This document shows positions 12,601-26,384 of a stretch of 64,000 nucleotides of DNA, one piece after another (positions within the stretch are counted from its first letter, which is position 1; the number at the start of each line of letters is the position of its first letter). Location: contig OZ014419.1 in NCBI GenBank assembly GCA_963965975.1, positions 5,111,677 to 5,175,676 on the forward strand, in the 5' to 3' direction. The notes beneath the pieces are model-generated. The model did not search any database and was not told the origin of the DNA. It was given only the letters and a program-made list of their open reading frames with translations. The position numbers and the translations under genes were made by a program. Origin of the DNA: Xestospongia bergquistia. Its lineage: Eukaryota; Porifera; Demospongiae; Haplosclerida; Petrosiidae.

Positions 12601-14190
12601 TCTATGAAACTAACCTATTAAACTGCTATTAACAGTTTAGTAAGTTGGTTTGCATTAACACTCTAAAGTCTTTAATTGTAAGACTTTACAAGGTTTAGAC
12701 TATTAAGTAAAGTTTATAAAGTAAACTGCTCAGTCTAAAGGACTCTATGGTGATAACTAAATAAACTGTTATTAACTGTTTAGTAGGTTGGTTTTTCATT
12801 GACAATCTAAAGTCTTTAATTTAAAGACTTTAGAAGGTTAAGACTATTGAATAAATTTAATAAAGTTATGCTTATTCTAATGGACTCTAAGGGACTAACT
12901 AAAGAAACTTCTATTAAAAGTTTAGAGTTGCTTTGTATTAACACTCTAAAGTCTTTAATTTAAAGACTTTAGAAGGTTTAGACTATTGAGTAAAGTTTAG
13001 AAAGTAAACTGCTCAGTCTAAAGGACTCGATGGGACTAACGAAGTGAACTACTATTATCAGTTTAGTAAGTTGGTTTGCATTAAATGTATAAGGTCTTTA
13101 ATTTAAAGACTTTAGAAGGTTTAGACTATTGAGTGAAGTTTATAAAGTAAACAGCTCAGTCTAAAGGAATCTATGAAACTAACTAAAAAGACTGCTATTA
13201 ACAGTTTAGTAAGTTGGTTTGCATTAACACTCTAAAGTCTTTAATTTAAAGACTTTAGAATGTTTAGACTATTCAGTAAATTTTATAAAGTAAACTGCTC
13301 ATTCTAAAGGACTCTATGGGACTGACTAAGTAAACTGTTATTAACAGTTTTGTAAGTTGGTTTGCATTAACACTCTAAAGTCTTTAATTTAAAGACTTTA
13401 GAAGGTTTAGACTATTGAGTAAAGTTTATTAAGTAAACTGCTCAGCCTAAAGGACTCTACGGGACTAACTAAATAAACTGTTATTAACAGTTTAGTAAGT
13501 TAGCTTTCATTAACACTCTAAAGTTTTTAATTTAAAGACTTTACAAGGTTAAGACTATTGCGTAAATTTTATAAAGTAAACTGCTCAGTCTAAATGACTC
13601 TGTTGGACTAACGAAATAAACTACTATTAACAGTTTAGTATGTTGGTTTGCATTAAATGTATAAAGTCTTTAATTTAAAGCCTTTAGAAAGTTCAGAGTA
13701 TTGAGTGAAGCTTATAAAGTAGACAGCTCAGTCTAAAGGACTCTATGATACTAACTAAATAAACTGCTATTAACAGTTTGGTAAGTTGGTTTGCATTAAC
13801 ACTCTAAAGTCTTTAATTTAAAGACATTAGAAGGTTTAGACCATTGAGTAATGTTTATTAAGTAAACTGGTCATTCTAAAGGACTCTATGGGACTAACTA
13901 AATAAACTGCTATTAACAGTTTAGAAAGTTGGTTTGCATTAACACACTAAAGTCTTTAATTTGAAGACTTTAGAAGGTTTAGACTATTGAGTAATCTTTA
14001 TAAAGTAAACTGCTCAGTCTAAAGGACTCTATGAAACTAACGAAATAAACTACTATTAACAGTTTAGTGAGTTGGTTTGCATTAAAAGTATAAAGTCTTT
14101 AATTTAAAGACTTTAGAAGGTTTAGAGTGTTGAGGGAAGTTTATAAAGTACACAGCTCAGTCTAAAGGAGTCTATGAAACTAACTAAATA

Positions 14191-17100
14191 AACTCCTATT
14201 AACAGTTTAGTAAGTTGGTTTTACATTAACACTCTAAAGTCTTTATTTTAAAGACTTTAGAAGGTTTAGACTATTGAGTAAAGTTTATAAAGTAAACTGC
14301 TCAGTCTAAAGGACTCTATGGGACAAACTAAATAAACTGCTATTAACAGTTTAGTAAGTTGGTTTGCATTAACACTCTAAAGTCTTTAGTATAAAGACTT
14401 TAGAAGGTTTAGACTATTCAGTAAATTTTATAAAGTAAACTGCTCATTCTAAAGGACTCTATTGGACTAACTAAATAAACTGTTATTAACAGTTTTTTAA
14501 GTTGGTTTGCGTTAACACTCTAAAGTCTTTAATTTAAAGACTTTAGAAGGTTTTGACTTTTGAGTAAAGTTTATAAAGTAAACTGCTCAGTCTAAAGGAC
14601 TCTATGGGATTAACTAAATATACTGTTATTAAAAGTTTAGTGAGTTTGTTTGCATTAACACTTTAAAGTCTTTAATTTAAAGACTTAAGAAGGTTTAGAC
14701 TTTGAGTAAAGTTTATAAAGTAAACTGCTCAGTAGAAAAGACTCTATGGGACTAACGAAATAAACTACTATTAAGAGTTTAGTTATTTGGTTTGCAATAA
14801 ATGTATAAAGTCTTTAATTTAAAGACTTTAGAAGGTTTAGCCTATTTAGTGAAGTTTATAAAGTAGACCTCTCAGTCTAAAGGACTCTATGAAACTTACT
14901 AAATAAACTGCTATTAACAGTTTAGTAAGTTGGTTAGCATTAACACTCTAAAGTCTTTAATTTAAAGACTTTAGAAGGTTTAAATTATTGAGCAAATTTT
15001 ATAAAGTAGACTGGTCAGTCTAAAGGACTCTATGGGACTAACTAAATAAACTGCTATTAACAGTTTAGTAAGTTGGTTTGCATTAACACTCTAAAGTCTT
15101 TAATTTAAAGACTTTAGAAGGTTTAGACTATTGAGTGAACTTTATAAAGTAAACAGCTTAGTCTAAAGGACTCCATGGGAATCACTAAGCAAACTGTTAT
15201 TAACAGTTTAGTAAGTTGGTTTGCATTAGCACTCAAAAGTCTTTAATTTAAAGACTTTAGAAGGTTTAGACCATTGAGTAAATTTTATAAAGTAAACTGC
15301 TCATTCTAAAGGACTCTAACGGACTACCTAAATAAACTGCTATTAACAGTTTAGTAAGTTTGTTTGCGTTAACACTCTAAAGTCTTTAATTTAAAGAGTT
15401 TACAAGGTTTAGACCATTGAGTAAATTTTATAAAGTAAACTGCTCAGTCTAAAGGACTCTACGGGACTAACTAAATAAACTGTTATTAAGAGTTTAGTAA
15501 GTTGGTTTGCATTAACACTCTAAAGTCTTTAATTTAAAGAGTTTAGAACGTTTAGATGAAGTATAAAGTCTTTAATTTAAAGACTTTAGAAGGTTTAGAC
15601 TATTGAGTGAAGTTTATGAAGTAAACAGCTCAGCCTTAAGGACTGTATGAAAATGACTAAAAAAACTGCTATTAACAGTTTAGTAAGTGGTTTGCATTAA
15701 CATTCTAAAGTCTTTAATTTAAAGACCTTAGAAGGTTTAGACTATTGAGTAAATTTTATAAAGTAAAGTGCTCATTCAGAAGGAATCTACGGGACTAACT
15801 AAATAAACTGTTATTAACAGTTTAGTAAGTTGGTTTGCATTAACCCTATAAAGTCTTTAATTTAAAGAGTTTAGAACGTTTAGATTAATGAATGAGGTTT
15901 ATAAAGTAAACTGCTCAGTCTAAAGGACTCTATGGGACTAACTAAATAAACTGTTACTAACAGTTTAGAAAGTTCGTTTGCATTAACACTCTAAAGTAAT
16001 TAATTTAAAGACTTTAGAAGGTTTAGACTATTGAGTAATGTTAATAATGTAAACTGCTCAGTCTAAAGGAGTCTATTAAACTAACTAAATAAACTCCTAT
16101 TAACAATTTAGTAAGTTGGTTTTACATTAACACTCTAAAGTCTTTAATTTAAAGACTTTAGAAGGTTTAGACTATTGAGAAAAGTTTATAAAGTAAACTG
16201 CTCAGTCTAAGGGACTCTACGGGACTAACTAAATAAACTGTTATTAACAGTTTAGTTAATTGGTTTGCATTAATACTCTATAGTCTTTAATTTAAAGACT
16301 TTAGTAGGTTTAGACTATTGAGTAAAGTTTATAATGTAAACTGCTCAGTCTAAATGACTCTATGGGACAAACTAAATAAACTGTTATTAACAGTTTGGTA
16401 AGTTGGTTTGCATTAACACTCCAAAGTCTTTAATTTTAAGACTTTATAAGGTTTAGACTATTGAGTAAAGTTTATAATGTAAACTGCTCAGTCTAAAGGA
16501 CTCTACGGGACTAACTAAATAAACTGTTATTAACAGTTTGGTAAGTTGGTTTGCATTAACCCTCTAAAGTCTTTAATTTAAAGACTTTATAAGGTTTAGA
16601 CAACTGAGTAAAGTTTATAAAGTAAACTGCTCAGTCTAAAGGACTCTATGAAACTAACGAAATAAACTACTATTAACAGTTTAATAAGTTTGTTTGCATT
16701 AAAAGTATAAAGTCTTTAATTTAAAGATTTTAGAAGGTTTAGAGTGTTGAGTGAAGTTTATAAAGTACACAGGTCAGTCTAAAGGAGTCTATGAAACTAA
16801 CTAACTAAACTGCTATTAACAGTTTAGTAAGTTTGTTTTACATTAACACTCTAAAGTCTTTAATTTAAAGACTTTAGAAGGTTTAGACTATTCAATAAAT
16901 TTTATAAAGTAAACTGGTCATTCTAAAGGACTCTATGGGACTAACTAAATAAACTGTTATTAACAGTTTAGTAAGGTGGTTTGCATTAATACTCTAAAGT
17001 CTTTAATTTTAAGACTTTATAAGGTTTAGAATATTGAGTAAATTTTATAATGTAAACTGCTCAGTCTAAAGGACTCTACGGGACTAACTAAATAAACTGT

Positions 17101-19944
17101 TATTAACAGTTTGGTAAGTTGGTTTGCATTAATGCTCTAAAGTCTTTAATTTAAAGACTTTATAAGGTTTAGACTATTGAGTAAAGTTTATAATGTAAAC
17201 TGCTCAGTCTAAATGACTCTACGGGACTAACTAAATAAACTGTTATTAACAGTTTGGTAAGTTGTTTTGCATTAACCCTCTAAAGTCTTTAATTTAAAGA
17301 CTTTATAAGGTTTAGACAACTGAGTAAAGTTTATAAAGTAAACTGCTCAGTCTAAAGGACTCTATGAAACTAACGAAATAAACTACTATTAACAGTTTAA
17401 TAAGTTTTTTTGCATTAAAAGTATAAAGTCTTTAATTTAAAGATTTTAGAAGGTTTAGAGTGTTGAGTGAAGTTTATAAAGTAGACAGCTCAGTCTAAAG
17501 GAGTCTATGAAACTAACTAAATAAACTGCTATTAACAGTTAAGTAAGTTTGTTTTACATTAACACTCTAAAGTCTTTAATTTAAAGACTTTAGAAGGTTT
17601 AGACTATTCATTAAATTTTATAAAGTAAACTGGTCATTCTAATGGACTCTATGGGACTAACTAAATAAACTGTTATTAACAGTTTAGTATGGTGGTTTGC
17701 ATTAATACTCTAAAGTCTTTAATTTAAAGACTTTAGAAGGTTTAGACTATTGAGTAAAGATTATAATGTAAACTGCTCAGTCTAAATGACTCAATGGGAC
17801 AAACTAAATAAAATGTTATTAACAGTTTGGTAAGTGGGTTTGCATTAACACTCTAAAGTCTTTAATTTAAAGACTTATAAGGTTTAGACTATTGAGTAAA
17901 GTTTATAAAGTAAACTGCTCAGTCTAAAGGACTCTATGGGATTAACTAAATAAACTGTTATTAACAGTTTGGTAAGTTGGTTTGCATTAACACTCCAAAG
18001 TCTTTAATTTAAAGACTTTATAAGGTTTAGACAATTGAGTAAAGTTTATAAAGTAAACTGCTCAGTCTAAAGGACTCTATGAAACTAACGAAATAAACTA
18101 CTATTAACAGTTTAGTAAGTTGGTTTGCATTAAAAGTATAAAGTATTTAATTTAAAGACTTTAGAAGGTTTAGAGTGTTGACGAAGTTTATGAAGTACAC
18201 AGCTCAGTCTAAAGAAGTCTTTTAAACTAACTAAATAAACTCCTATTAACAGTTTAGCAAGTTGGTTTTACATTAACACTCTAAAGTCTTTAATTTAAAG
18301 ACTTTAGAAGGTTTAGACTATTGAGTAATTTTTATAAAGTAAATTGCTCATTCTAAAGGAGTCTATGGGACAAACTAAATAAACTGTTATTAACAGTTTA
18401 GTAAGTTGGTTTGCATTAATACTCTAAAGTCTTTAATTTAAAGACTTTAGAAGGTTTAGACTATTGAGTAAAGATTATAATGTAAACTGCTCAGTCTAAA
18501 TGACTCTATGGGACAAACTAAATAAACTTTTATTAACATTTTGGTAAGTTGGTTTGCATTAACACTATAAAGTCTTTAATTTAAAGACTTTATAAGCTTT
18601 AGACTATTGAGTGAAGTTTATAAAGTAAACTGCTCAGTCTAAAGGACTGTATGGGACTAACTAAATAAACTGTTATTAACAGTTTGGTAAGTTGTTTTGC
18701 ATTAACACTCTAAAGTCTTTAATTTAAAGACTTTATAAGGTTTAGACAATTGAGTAAGTTTTATAAAGTAAACTGCTCAGTCTAAAGGACTCTATGAAAC
18801 TAACGAAATAAACTACTATTAACAGTTTAGTGAGTTGGTTTGCATTAAAAGTATAAAGTCTTTAATTTAAAGACTTTAGAAGGTTTAGACTGTTGAGTGA
18901 AGTTTATAATGTACACAGCTAAGTCTAAAGGAGTCTATGAAACTAACTAAATAAACTCCTATTAACAGTGTAGTAAGTTGTTTTTACATTAACACTCTAA
19001 AGTCTTTAATTTAAAGACTTTAGAAGTTTTAGACTATTCAGTATTTTTTGTAAAGTAAACTGCTCATTCTAAAGGACTCTATGGGACTAACTAATTAATC
19101 TGTTATTAACAGTTTAGGAAGTTGGTTTGCATTAATACTCTAAAGTCTTTAATTTAAAGACTTTAGAAGGTTTAAACTATTGAGTAAAGTTTATAATGTA
19201 AACTGCTCATTCTAAATGACTCTATGGGAGAAACAAAACAAACTGTTGTTAACAGTTTGGTAAGTTTGTTTGCATTAACACTCTAAAGTCTTTAATTTAA
19301 AGACTTTATAAGCTTTAGACTATTGAGTAAATTTTATAAAGTAAACTGCTCAGTCTAAAGGACTCTACGGGACTAACTAAATAAACTGTTATCAACAGTT
19401 TGGTAAGTTTGTTTGCATTAACACTCTAAAGTCTTTAATTTAAAAACTTTATAAGGTTTAGACAATTGAGTAAAGTTTATAAAGTAAACTGCTCAGTCTA
19501 AAGGACTCTATGAAAATAACGAAATAAACTACTATTAACAGTTTAGTAAGTTGGTTTGCATTAAAAGAATAAAGTCTTTAATTTAAAGACTTTAGAAGGT
19601 TTAGAGTGTTGAGTGAAGTTTATAAAGTACACAGCTCAGTCTAAAGGAGTCTATGAAACTAACTAATTAAACTGCTATTAACAGTTTAGTAAGTTGGTTT
19701 GCATTAACACTCTAAAGTCTTTAATTTTAAGACTTTACAAGGTTTAGACTATTGAGTAAAGTTTATAAAGTAAACTGCTCAGTCTAAAGGACTCTATGGT
19801 CATAACTAAATAAACTGTTATTAACTGTTTAGTAGGTTGGTTTTTCATTGACAATCTAAAGTCTTTAATTTAAAGACTTTAGAAGGTTTAGACTATTGAG
19901 TAAATTTAATAAAGTAATGCTCATTCTAATGGACTCTAAGGGAC
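14191..19944 (-). repeat. Block 2 long duplication, downstream copy P'
   Basis: This is the partner of 8285-12895. It is longer than its partner by whole units: one extra unit near 16.4-16.5 kb, about five near 18.3-19.0 kb and two near 19.1-19.4 kb, from the stepwise change in anchor spacing. After the shared taatggactctaaggg marker near 19.93 kb it continues with tttagaaagttgg and a ctttaatttgaag unit, which matches about 13.9 kb rather than the sequence after copy P. It is therefore a mosaic of two upstream regions. Confidence 0.83.
15524..15566 (-). repeat. Truncated unit, duplicate of the one at 9617
   Basis: It has the same 43-bp spacing and the same acgtttagat/gaagtataaag seam, 5907 bp downstream. 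It is the best single anchor for the long block 2 duplication because the breakpoint is unique in the window. Confidence 0.9.
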
Positions 19945-20309
19945 TAACTAAATAAACTGCTATTAACAGTTTAGAAAGTTGGTTTGCATTAACAAACTAA
20001 AGTCTTTAATTTGAAGACTTTAGAAGGTTTAGACTATTGAGTAATCTTTATAAAGTAAACTGCTCAGTCTAAAGGACTCTATGAAACTAACGAAATAAAC
20101 TACTATTAACAGTTTAGTAAGTTGGTTTGCATTAAAAGTATAAAGTCTTTAATTTAAAGACTTTAGAAGGTTTAGAGTGTTGAGGGAAGTTTATAAAGTA
20201 CACAGCTCAGTCTAAAGGAGTCTATGAAACTAACTAAATAAACTCCTATTAACAGTTTAGTAAGTTGGTTTTACATTAACACTCTAAAGTCTTTAATTTA
20301 AAGACTTTA

Positions 20310-22520
20310 GAAGGTTTAGACTATTGAGTAAAGTTTATAAAGTAAACTGCTCAGTCTAAAGGACTCTACGGGACTAACTATATAAACTGTTATTAACAGT
20401 TTAGTAAGTTGGTTTGCATTAACACTTAAAAGTCTTTTATTTAAAGACTTTAGAAGGTTTAGACTATTGAGTAAATTTTATAAAGTAAACTGGTCTGTCT
20501 AGAGGATTTATGGGACTAACTAAATAAACTGCTATTAACAGTTCAGTAAGTTGGTTTGCATTAACACTCTAAAGTCTTTAATTTAAAGACTTTATAAGGT
20601 TTAGACTATTGAGTAAAGTTTATAATGTAAACTGCTCAGTCTAAAGGACTCTACGGGACTAACTAAATAAACTGTTATTAACAGTTTGGTAAGTTGGTTT
20701 TCATTAACACTCTAAAGTCTTTAATTTAAAGACTTTATAAGGTTTAGACAACAGAGTAAAGTTTATAAAGTAAACTGCTCAGTCTAAAGGACTCTATGAA
20801 ACTAACGAAATAAACTACTATTAACAGTTTAATAAGTTTGTTTGCATTAAAAGTATAAAGTCTTTAATTTAAAGATTTTAGAAGGTTTAGAGTGTTGAGT
20901 GAAGTCTATAAAGTACACAGCTCAGTCTAAACTAGTCTATGAAACTAAATAAATAAACTGCTATTAACAGTTTAGTAAGTTGGTTTTACATTAACACTCT
21001 AAACTCTTTAATTTATAGACTTTAGATGGTTTAGACAATTCAGTAAATTTTATAAAGTAAACTGGTCATTCTAATGGACTCTATGGGACTAACTAAATAA
21101 ACTGTTATTAACAGTTTAGTAAGGTGGTTTGCATTAATACTCTAAAGTCTTTAATTTAAAGACTTTAGAAGGTTTAGACTATTGAGTAAAAATTATAATG
21201 TAAACTGCTCAGTCTAAATAACTCTATGGGACAAACTAAATAAAATGTTATTAACAGTTTGGTAAGTTGGTTTGCATTAACACTCTAATGTCTTTAATTT
21301 AAAGACTTTATAAGGTTTAGACTATTGAGTCAAGTTTATAAAGTAAACTGCCCTGTCTAAAGGACTCTACGGGACTAACTAAATAAAGTGTTATTAACAG
21401 TTTGGTAAGTTGGTTTGCATTAACACTCTGAAGTCTTTCATTTAAAGACTTTATAAGGTTTAGACTATTGAGTAAAGTTTAGAAAGTAAACTGCTCAGTC
21501 TAAAGGACTCTATGAAATTAACGAAATAAACTACAATTATCAGTTTAGTAAGTTGGTTTGCATTAAATGTATAAGGTCTTTAATTTAAAGACTTTAGAAG
21601 GTTTAGACTATTGAGTGATGTTTATAAAGTAAACAGCTCAGTCTAAAGAAATCTATGAAACTAACTAAAAAGACTGCTATTAACAGTTTAGTAAGTTTGT
21701 TTGCATTAACTCTCTAAAGTCTTTAATTTAAAGACTTTAGAATGTTTAGACTATTCAGTAAATTTTATAAAGTAAACTGATCATTCTAAAGGACTCTATG
21801 GGACTAACTAAATAAACTGTTATTAACAGTTTTGTAAGTTGGTTTGCATTAACACTCTAAAGTCTTTAATTTAAAGACTTTAGAAGGTTTAGACTATTGA
21901 GTAAAGTTTATTAAGTAAAATGCTCAGCCTAAAGGACTCTACGGGACTAACTAAATAAACTGTTATGAACAGTTTAGTAAGTTTGCTTTCATTAACACTC
22001 TAAAGTCTTTAATTTAAAGACTTTACAAGGTTAAGACTATTGCGTAAATTTTATAAGGTAAACTGCTCAGTCTAAATGACTCTATGGGACTAACGAAATA
22101 AACTACTATTAACAGTTTAGTATGTTGGTTTGCATTAAAAGTATAAAGTCTTTAATTTAAAGCCTTTAGAAGGTTCAGAGTATTGAGTGAAGCTTATAAA
22201 GTAGACAGCTCAGTCTAAAGGACTCTATGATACTAACTAAATAAACTGCTATTAACAGTTCGGTAAGTTTGTTTGCATTAACACTCTAAAGTCTTTAATT
22301 TAAAGACATTAGAAGGTTTAGACCATTGAGTAAAGTTTATTAAGTAAACTGGTCAGTCTAAAGGACTCTATGGGACTAACTAAATAAACTGCTATTAACA
22401 GTTTAGAAAGTTGGTTTGCATTAACACACTAAAGTCTTTAATTTGAAGACTTTAGAAGGTATAGACTATTGAGTAATCTTTATAAAGTAAACTGCTCAGT
22501 CTAAAGGACTCTATGGGACT
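20310..22520 (-). repeat. Block 2 late higher-order repeat, partial copy Q0
   Basis: The ordered markers here match copy Q2 at a constant 6152 bp where checked: ctatataaac at 20378 and 26530, tctagagga at 20499 and 26651, and aactagtctatg at 20930 and 27082. The aaggttaagactattgcg unit at 22027 lies 494 bp before the end of this copy, just as it does at 25891 before the end of Q1. About 15-16 units are present, so this is a shortened copy. Confidence 0.75.
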
Positions 22521-25500
22521 ATCGAAATAAACTGCTATTAACAGTTTGGTAAGTTGGTTTGCATTAACACTCTAAAGTCTTTAATTTAAAGACTTTAGAA
22601 GGTTTAGACTATTGAGTAAATTTTATAAAGTAAACTGCTCATTCTAAAGGACTCTATGGGACTAACTAAATAAATTATTATTAACAGTTTTGTAAGTTGG
22701 TTTGCATTAACACTCTAAAGTCTTTAATTTAAAGACTTTAGAAGGTTTAGACTATTGAGTAAAGTTTATTAAGTAAACTGCTCAGCCTAAAGGACTCTAC
22801 AGGACTAACTAAATAAACTGTTATTAACAGTTTAGTAAGTTGGTTTTCATTAACACTCTAAAGTTTTTAATTTAAAGACTTTACAAGGTTAAGACTATTG
22901 CGTAAATTTTATAAAGTAAACTGCTCAGTCTAAATGACTCTATAGGACTAACGAAATAAACTACTATTAACAGTTTAGTATGTTGGTTTGCATTAAATGT
23001 ATAAAGTCTTTAATTTAAAGCCTTTAGAAAGTTCAGAGTATTGAGTGAAGCTTATAAAGTAGACAGCTCAGTCTAAAGGACTCTATGATACTAACTAAAT
23101 AAACTGCTATTAACAGTTCAGTAAGTTTGTTTGCATTAACACTCTAAAGTCTTTAATTTAAAGACTTTATAAGGTTTAGACTATTGAGTAAAGTTTATAA
23201 TGTAAACTGCTCAGTCTAAAGGACTCTACGGGACTAACTAAATAAACTGTTATTAACAGTTTGGTAAGTTGGTTTGCGTTAACTCTCTAAAGTCTTTAAT
23301 TTAAAGACTTTATAAGGTTTAGACAACTGAGTAAAGTTTATAAAGTAAACTGCTCTGTCTAAAGGACTCTATGAAACTAACGAAATAAACTACTATTAAC
23401 AGTTTAATAAGTTGGTTTGCATTAAAGGTATAAAGTCTTTAATTTAAAGATTTTAGAAGGTTTAGAGTGTTGAGTGAAGTCTATAAAGTACACAGCTCAG
23501 TCTAAACTAGTCTATGAAACTAACTAAATAAACTGCTATTAACAGTTTAGTAAGTTGGTTTTACATTAACACTCTAAACTCTTTAATTTATAGACTTTAG
23601 AAGGTTTAGACTATTCAGTAAATTTTATAAAGTAAACTGGTCATTCTAATGGACTCTATGGGACTAACTAAATAAACTGTTATTAACAGTTTAGTAAGGT
23701 GGTTTGCATTAAGACTCTAAAGTCTTTAATTTAAAGACTTTAGAAGGTTTAGACTATTGAGTAAAAATTATAATGTAAACTGCTCAGTCTAAATGACTCT
23801 ATGGGACAAACTAAATAAAATGTTATTAACAGTTTGGTAAGTTGGTTTGCATTAACACTCTAAAGTCTTTAATTTAAAGACTTTATAAGGTTTAGACTAT
23901 TGAGTAAAGTTTATAAAGTAAACTGCTCAGTCTAAAGGACTCTACGGGACTAACTAAATAAACTGTTATTAACAGTTTGGTAAGTTGGTTTGCATTAACA
24001 CTCTAAAGTCTTTAATTTAAAGACTTTATAAGGTTTAGACTATTGAGTAAAGTTTATAAAGTAAACTGCTCAGTCTAAAGGACTCTATGAAACTAACGAA
24101 ATGAACTACTATTAACAGTTTAGTAAGTTGGTTTGCATTAAATGTATAAGGTCTTTAATTTAAAGACTTTAGAAGGTTTAGAGTGTTGAGTGAAGTTTAT
24201 AAAGTACACAGCTCATTCTAAAGGAGTCTATGAAACTAACTAAATAAACTCCTATTAACAGTTTAGTAAGTTGGTTTTACATTAACACTCTAAAGTCTTT
24301 AATTTAAAGACTTTAGAAGGTTTAGACTATTGAGTAAAGTTTAGAAAGTAAACTGCTCAGTCTAAAGGACTCGACGGGACTAACGAAGTAAACTACTATT
24401 ATCAGTTTAGTAAGTTGGTTTGCATTAAATGTATAAGGTCTTTAATTTAAAGACTGTAGAAGGTTTAGACTATTGAGTAAAAATTATAATGTAAACTGCT
24501 CAGTCTAAATGACTCTATGGGACAAACTTAATAAAATGTTATTAACAGTTTGGTAAGTTGGTTTGCATTAACACTCTAAAGTCTTTAATTTAAAGACTTT
24601 ACAAGGTTTAGACTATTGAGTAAAGTTTATAAAGTAAACTGCTCAGTCTAAAGGACTCTATGAAACTAACGAAATAAACTACTATTAACAGTTTAGTAAG
24701 ATGGTTTGGATTAAAAGTATAAAGTCTTTAATTTAAAGACTTTAGAAGGTTTAGAGTGTTGAGGGAAGTTTATAAAGTACACAGCTCAGTCTAAAGGAGT
24801 CTATGAAACTAACTAAATAAACTCCTATTAACAGTTTAGTAAGTTGGTTTTACATTAACACTCTAAAGTCTTTAATTCTAAGACTTTAGAAGGTTTAGAC
24901 TATTGAGTAAATTTTATAAAGTAAACTGCTCATTCTAAAGGACTCTATGGGACTAACTAAATAAACTGTTATTAACAGTTTAGTAAGTTGGTTTGCATTA
25001 ATACTCTAAAGTCTTTAATTTAAAGACTTTAGAAGGTTTAGACTATTGAGTAAATTTATAATGTAAACTGCTCAGTCTAAATAAGTCTATGGGACAAACT
25101 AAATAAACTGTTATTAACAGTTTGGTAAGTAGGTTTGCATTAACACTCTAAAGTCTTTAATTTAAAGACTTTATAAGCTTTAGACTATTGAGTAAATTTT
25201 ATAAAGTAAACTGCTCATTCTAAAGGACTCTATGGGACTAACTAAATAAACTGTTATTAACAGTTTAGTAAGTTGGTTTGCATTAATACTCTAAAGTCTT
25301 TAATTTAAAGACTTTAGAAGGTTTAGACTATTGAGTAAATTTTATAAAGTAAACTGCTCATTCTAAAGGACTCTATGGGACTAACTAAATAAACTGTTAT
25401 TAACAGTTTAGTAAGTTGGTTTGCATTAACACTCTAAAGTCTTTAATTTAAAGACCTTATAGTGTTTAGAGAATTGAGTAAAGTTTATAAAGTAAACTGC

Positions 25501-26384
25501 TCAGTCGAAAGGACTCTATGAAACTAACGAAATAAACTATTATTAACAGTTTAGTAAGTTGGTTTAAATTAAAGGTATAAAGTCTTTAATTTAAAGACTT
25601 TAGAAGGTTTAGAGTGTTGAGTGAAGTTTATAAAGTACACAGCTCAGTCTAAAGGAGTCTATGAAACTAACTAATTAAACTGTTATTAGCAGTTTAGTAA
25701 GTTGGTTTTTCATTAACAATCTAAAGTCTTTAATTTAAAGATTTTACAAGGTTTAGACTATTGAGTAAAGTTTATTAAGTAAACTGCTCAGCCTAAAGGA
25801 CTCTACGGGACTAACTAAATAAACTGTTATTAACAGTTTAGTAAGTTGGTTTTCATTAACACTCTAAAGTTTTTAATTTAAAGACTTTACAAGGTTAAGA
25901 CTATTGCGTAAATTTTATAAAGTAAACTGCTCAGTCTAAATGACTCTATGGGACTAACGAAATAAACTACTATTAACAGTTTAGTATGTTGGTTTGCATT
26001 AAAAGTATAAAGTCTTTAATTTAAAGCCTTTAGAAGGATCAGAGTATTGAGTGAAGCTTATAAAGTAGACAGCTCAGTCTAAAGGACTCCATGATACTAA
26101 CTAAATAAACTGCTATTAACAGTTTGGTAAGTTGGTTTGCATTAACACTCTAAAGTCTTTAATTTAAAGACATTAGAAGGTTTAGACCATTGAGTAAAGT
26201 TTATTAAGTAAACTGGTCATTCTAAAGGACTCTATGGGACTAACTAAATAAACTGCTATTAACAGTTTAGAAAGTTGGTTTGCATTAACACACTAAAGTC
26301 TTTAATTTGAAGACTTTAGAAGGTTTAGACTATTGAGTAATCTTTATAAAGTAAACTGCTCAGTCTAAAGGACTCTATGGGACT
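22521..26384 (-). repeat. Block 2 late higher-order repeat, copy Q1 (27 units)
   Basis: The copy is bounded by two occurrences of the rare junction variant actatcgaaata (atcg at 22521 and 26385), giving 3864 bp or 27 units. Internal anchors match Q2 at +3577 from about 23.1 kb to 24.6 kb: aactagtctatg at 23505 and acaaacttaat near 24522. Its first 600 bp differ from Q2: they carry an extra gtttattaagtaaactgctcag and aaggttaagactattgcg pair (22885). Confidence 0.82.

Larger units (their letters stand above)
8285..12895 (-). repeat. Block 2 long duplication, upstream copy P
   Basis: This segment shares a long ordered series of rare variants with 14191-19944. Paired anchors are: tctattgg at 8551 and 14458; agtctttagtat at 8474 and 14381; acgtttagatgaag at 9641 and 15548; and tctatagtct at 10371 and 16277. 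All these are 5906-5907 bp apart. Further anchors are tttaataag at 10631 and 16680 (6049), gtattttttg at 12278 and 19041 (6763), and tatcaac at 12341 and 19390 (7049). The left limit is approximate. The right limit is where the downstream copy jumps to sequence matching about 13.9 kb. Confidence 0.85.
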
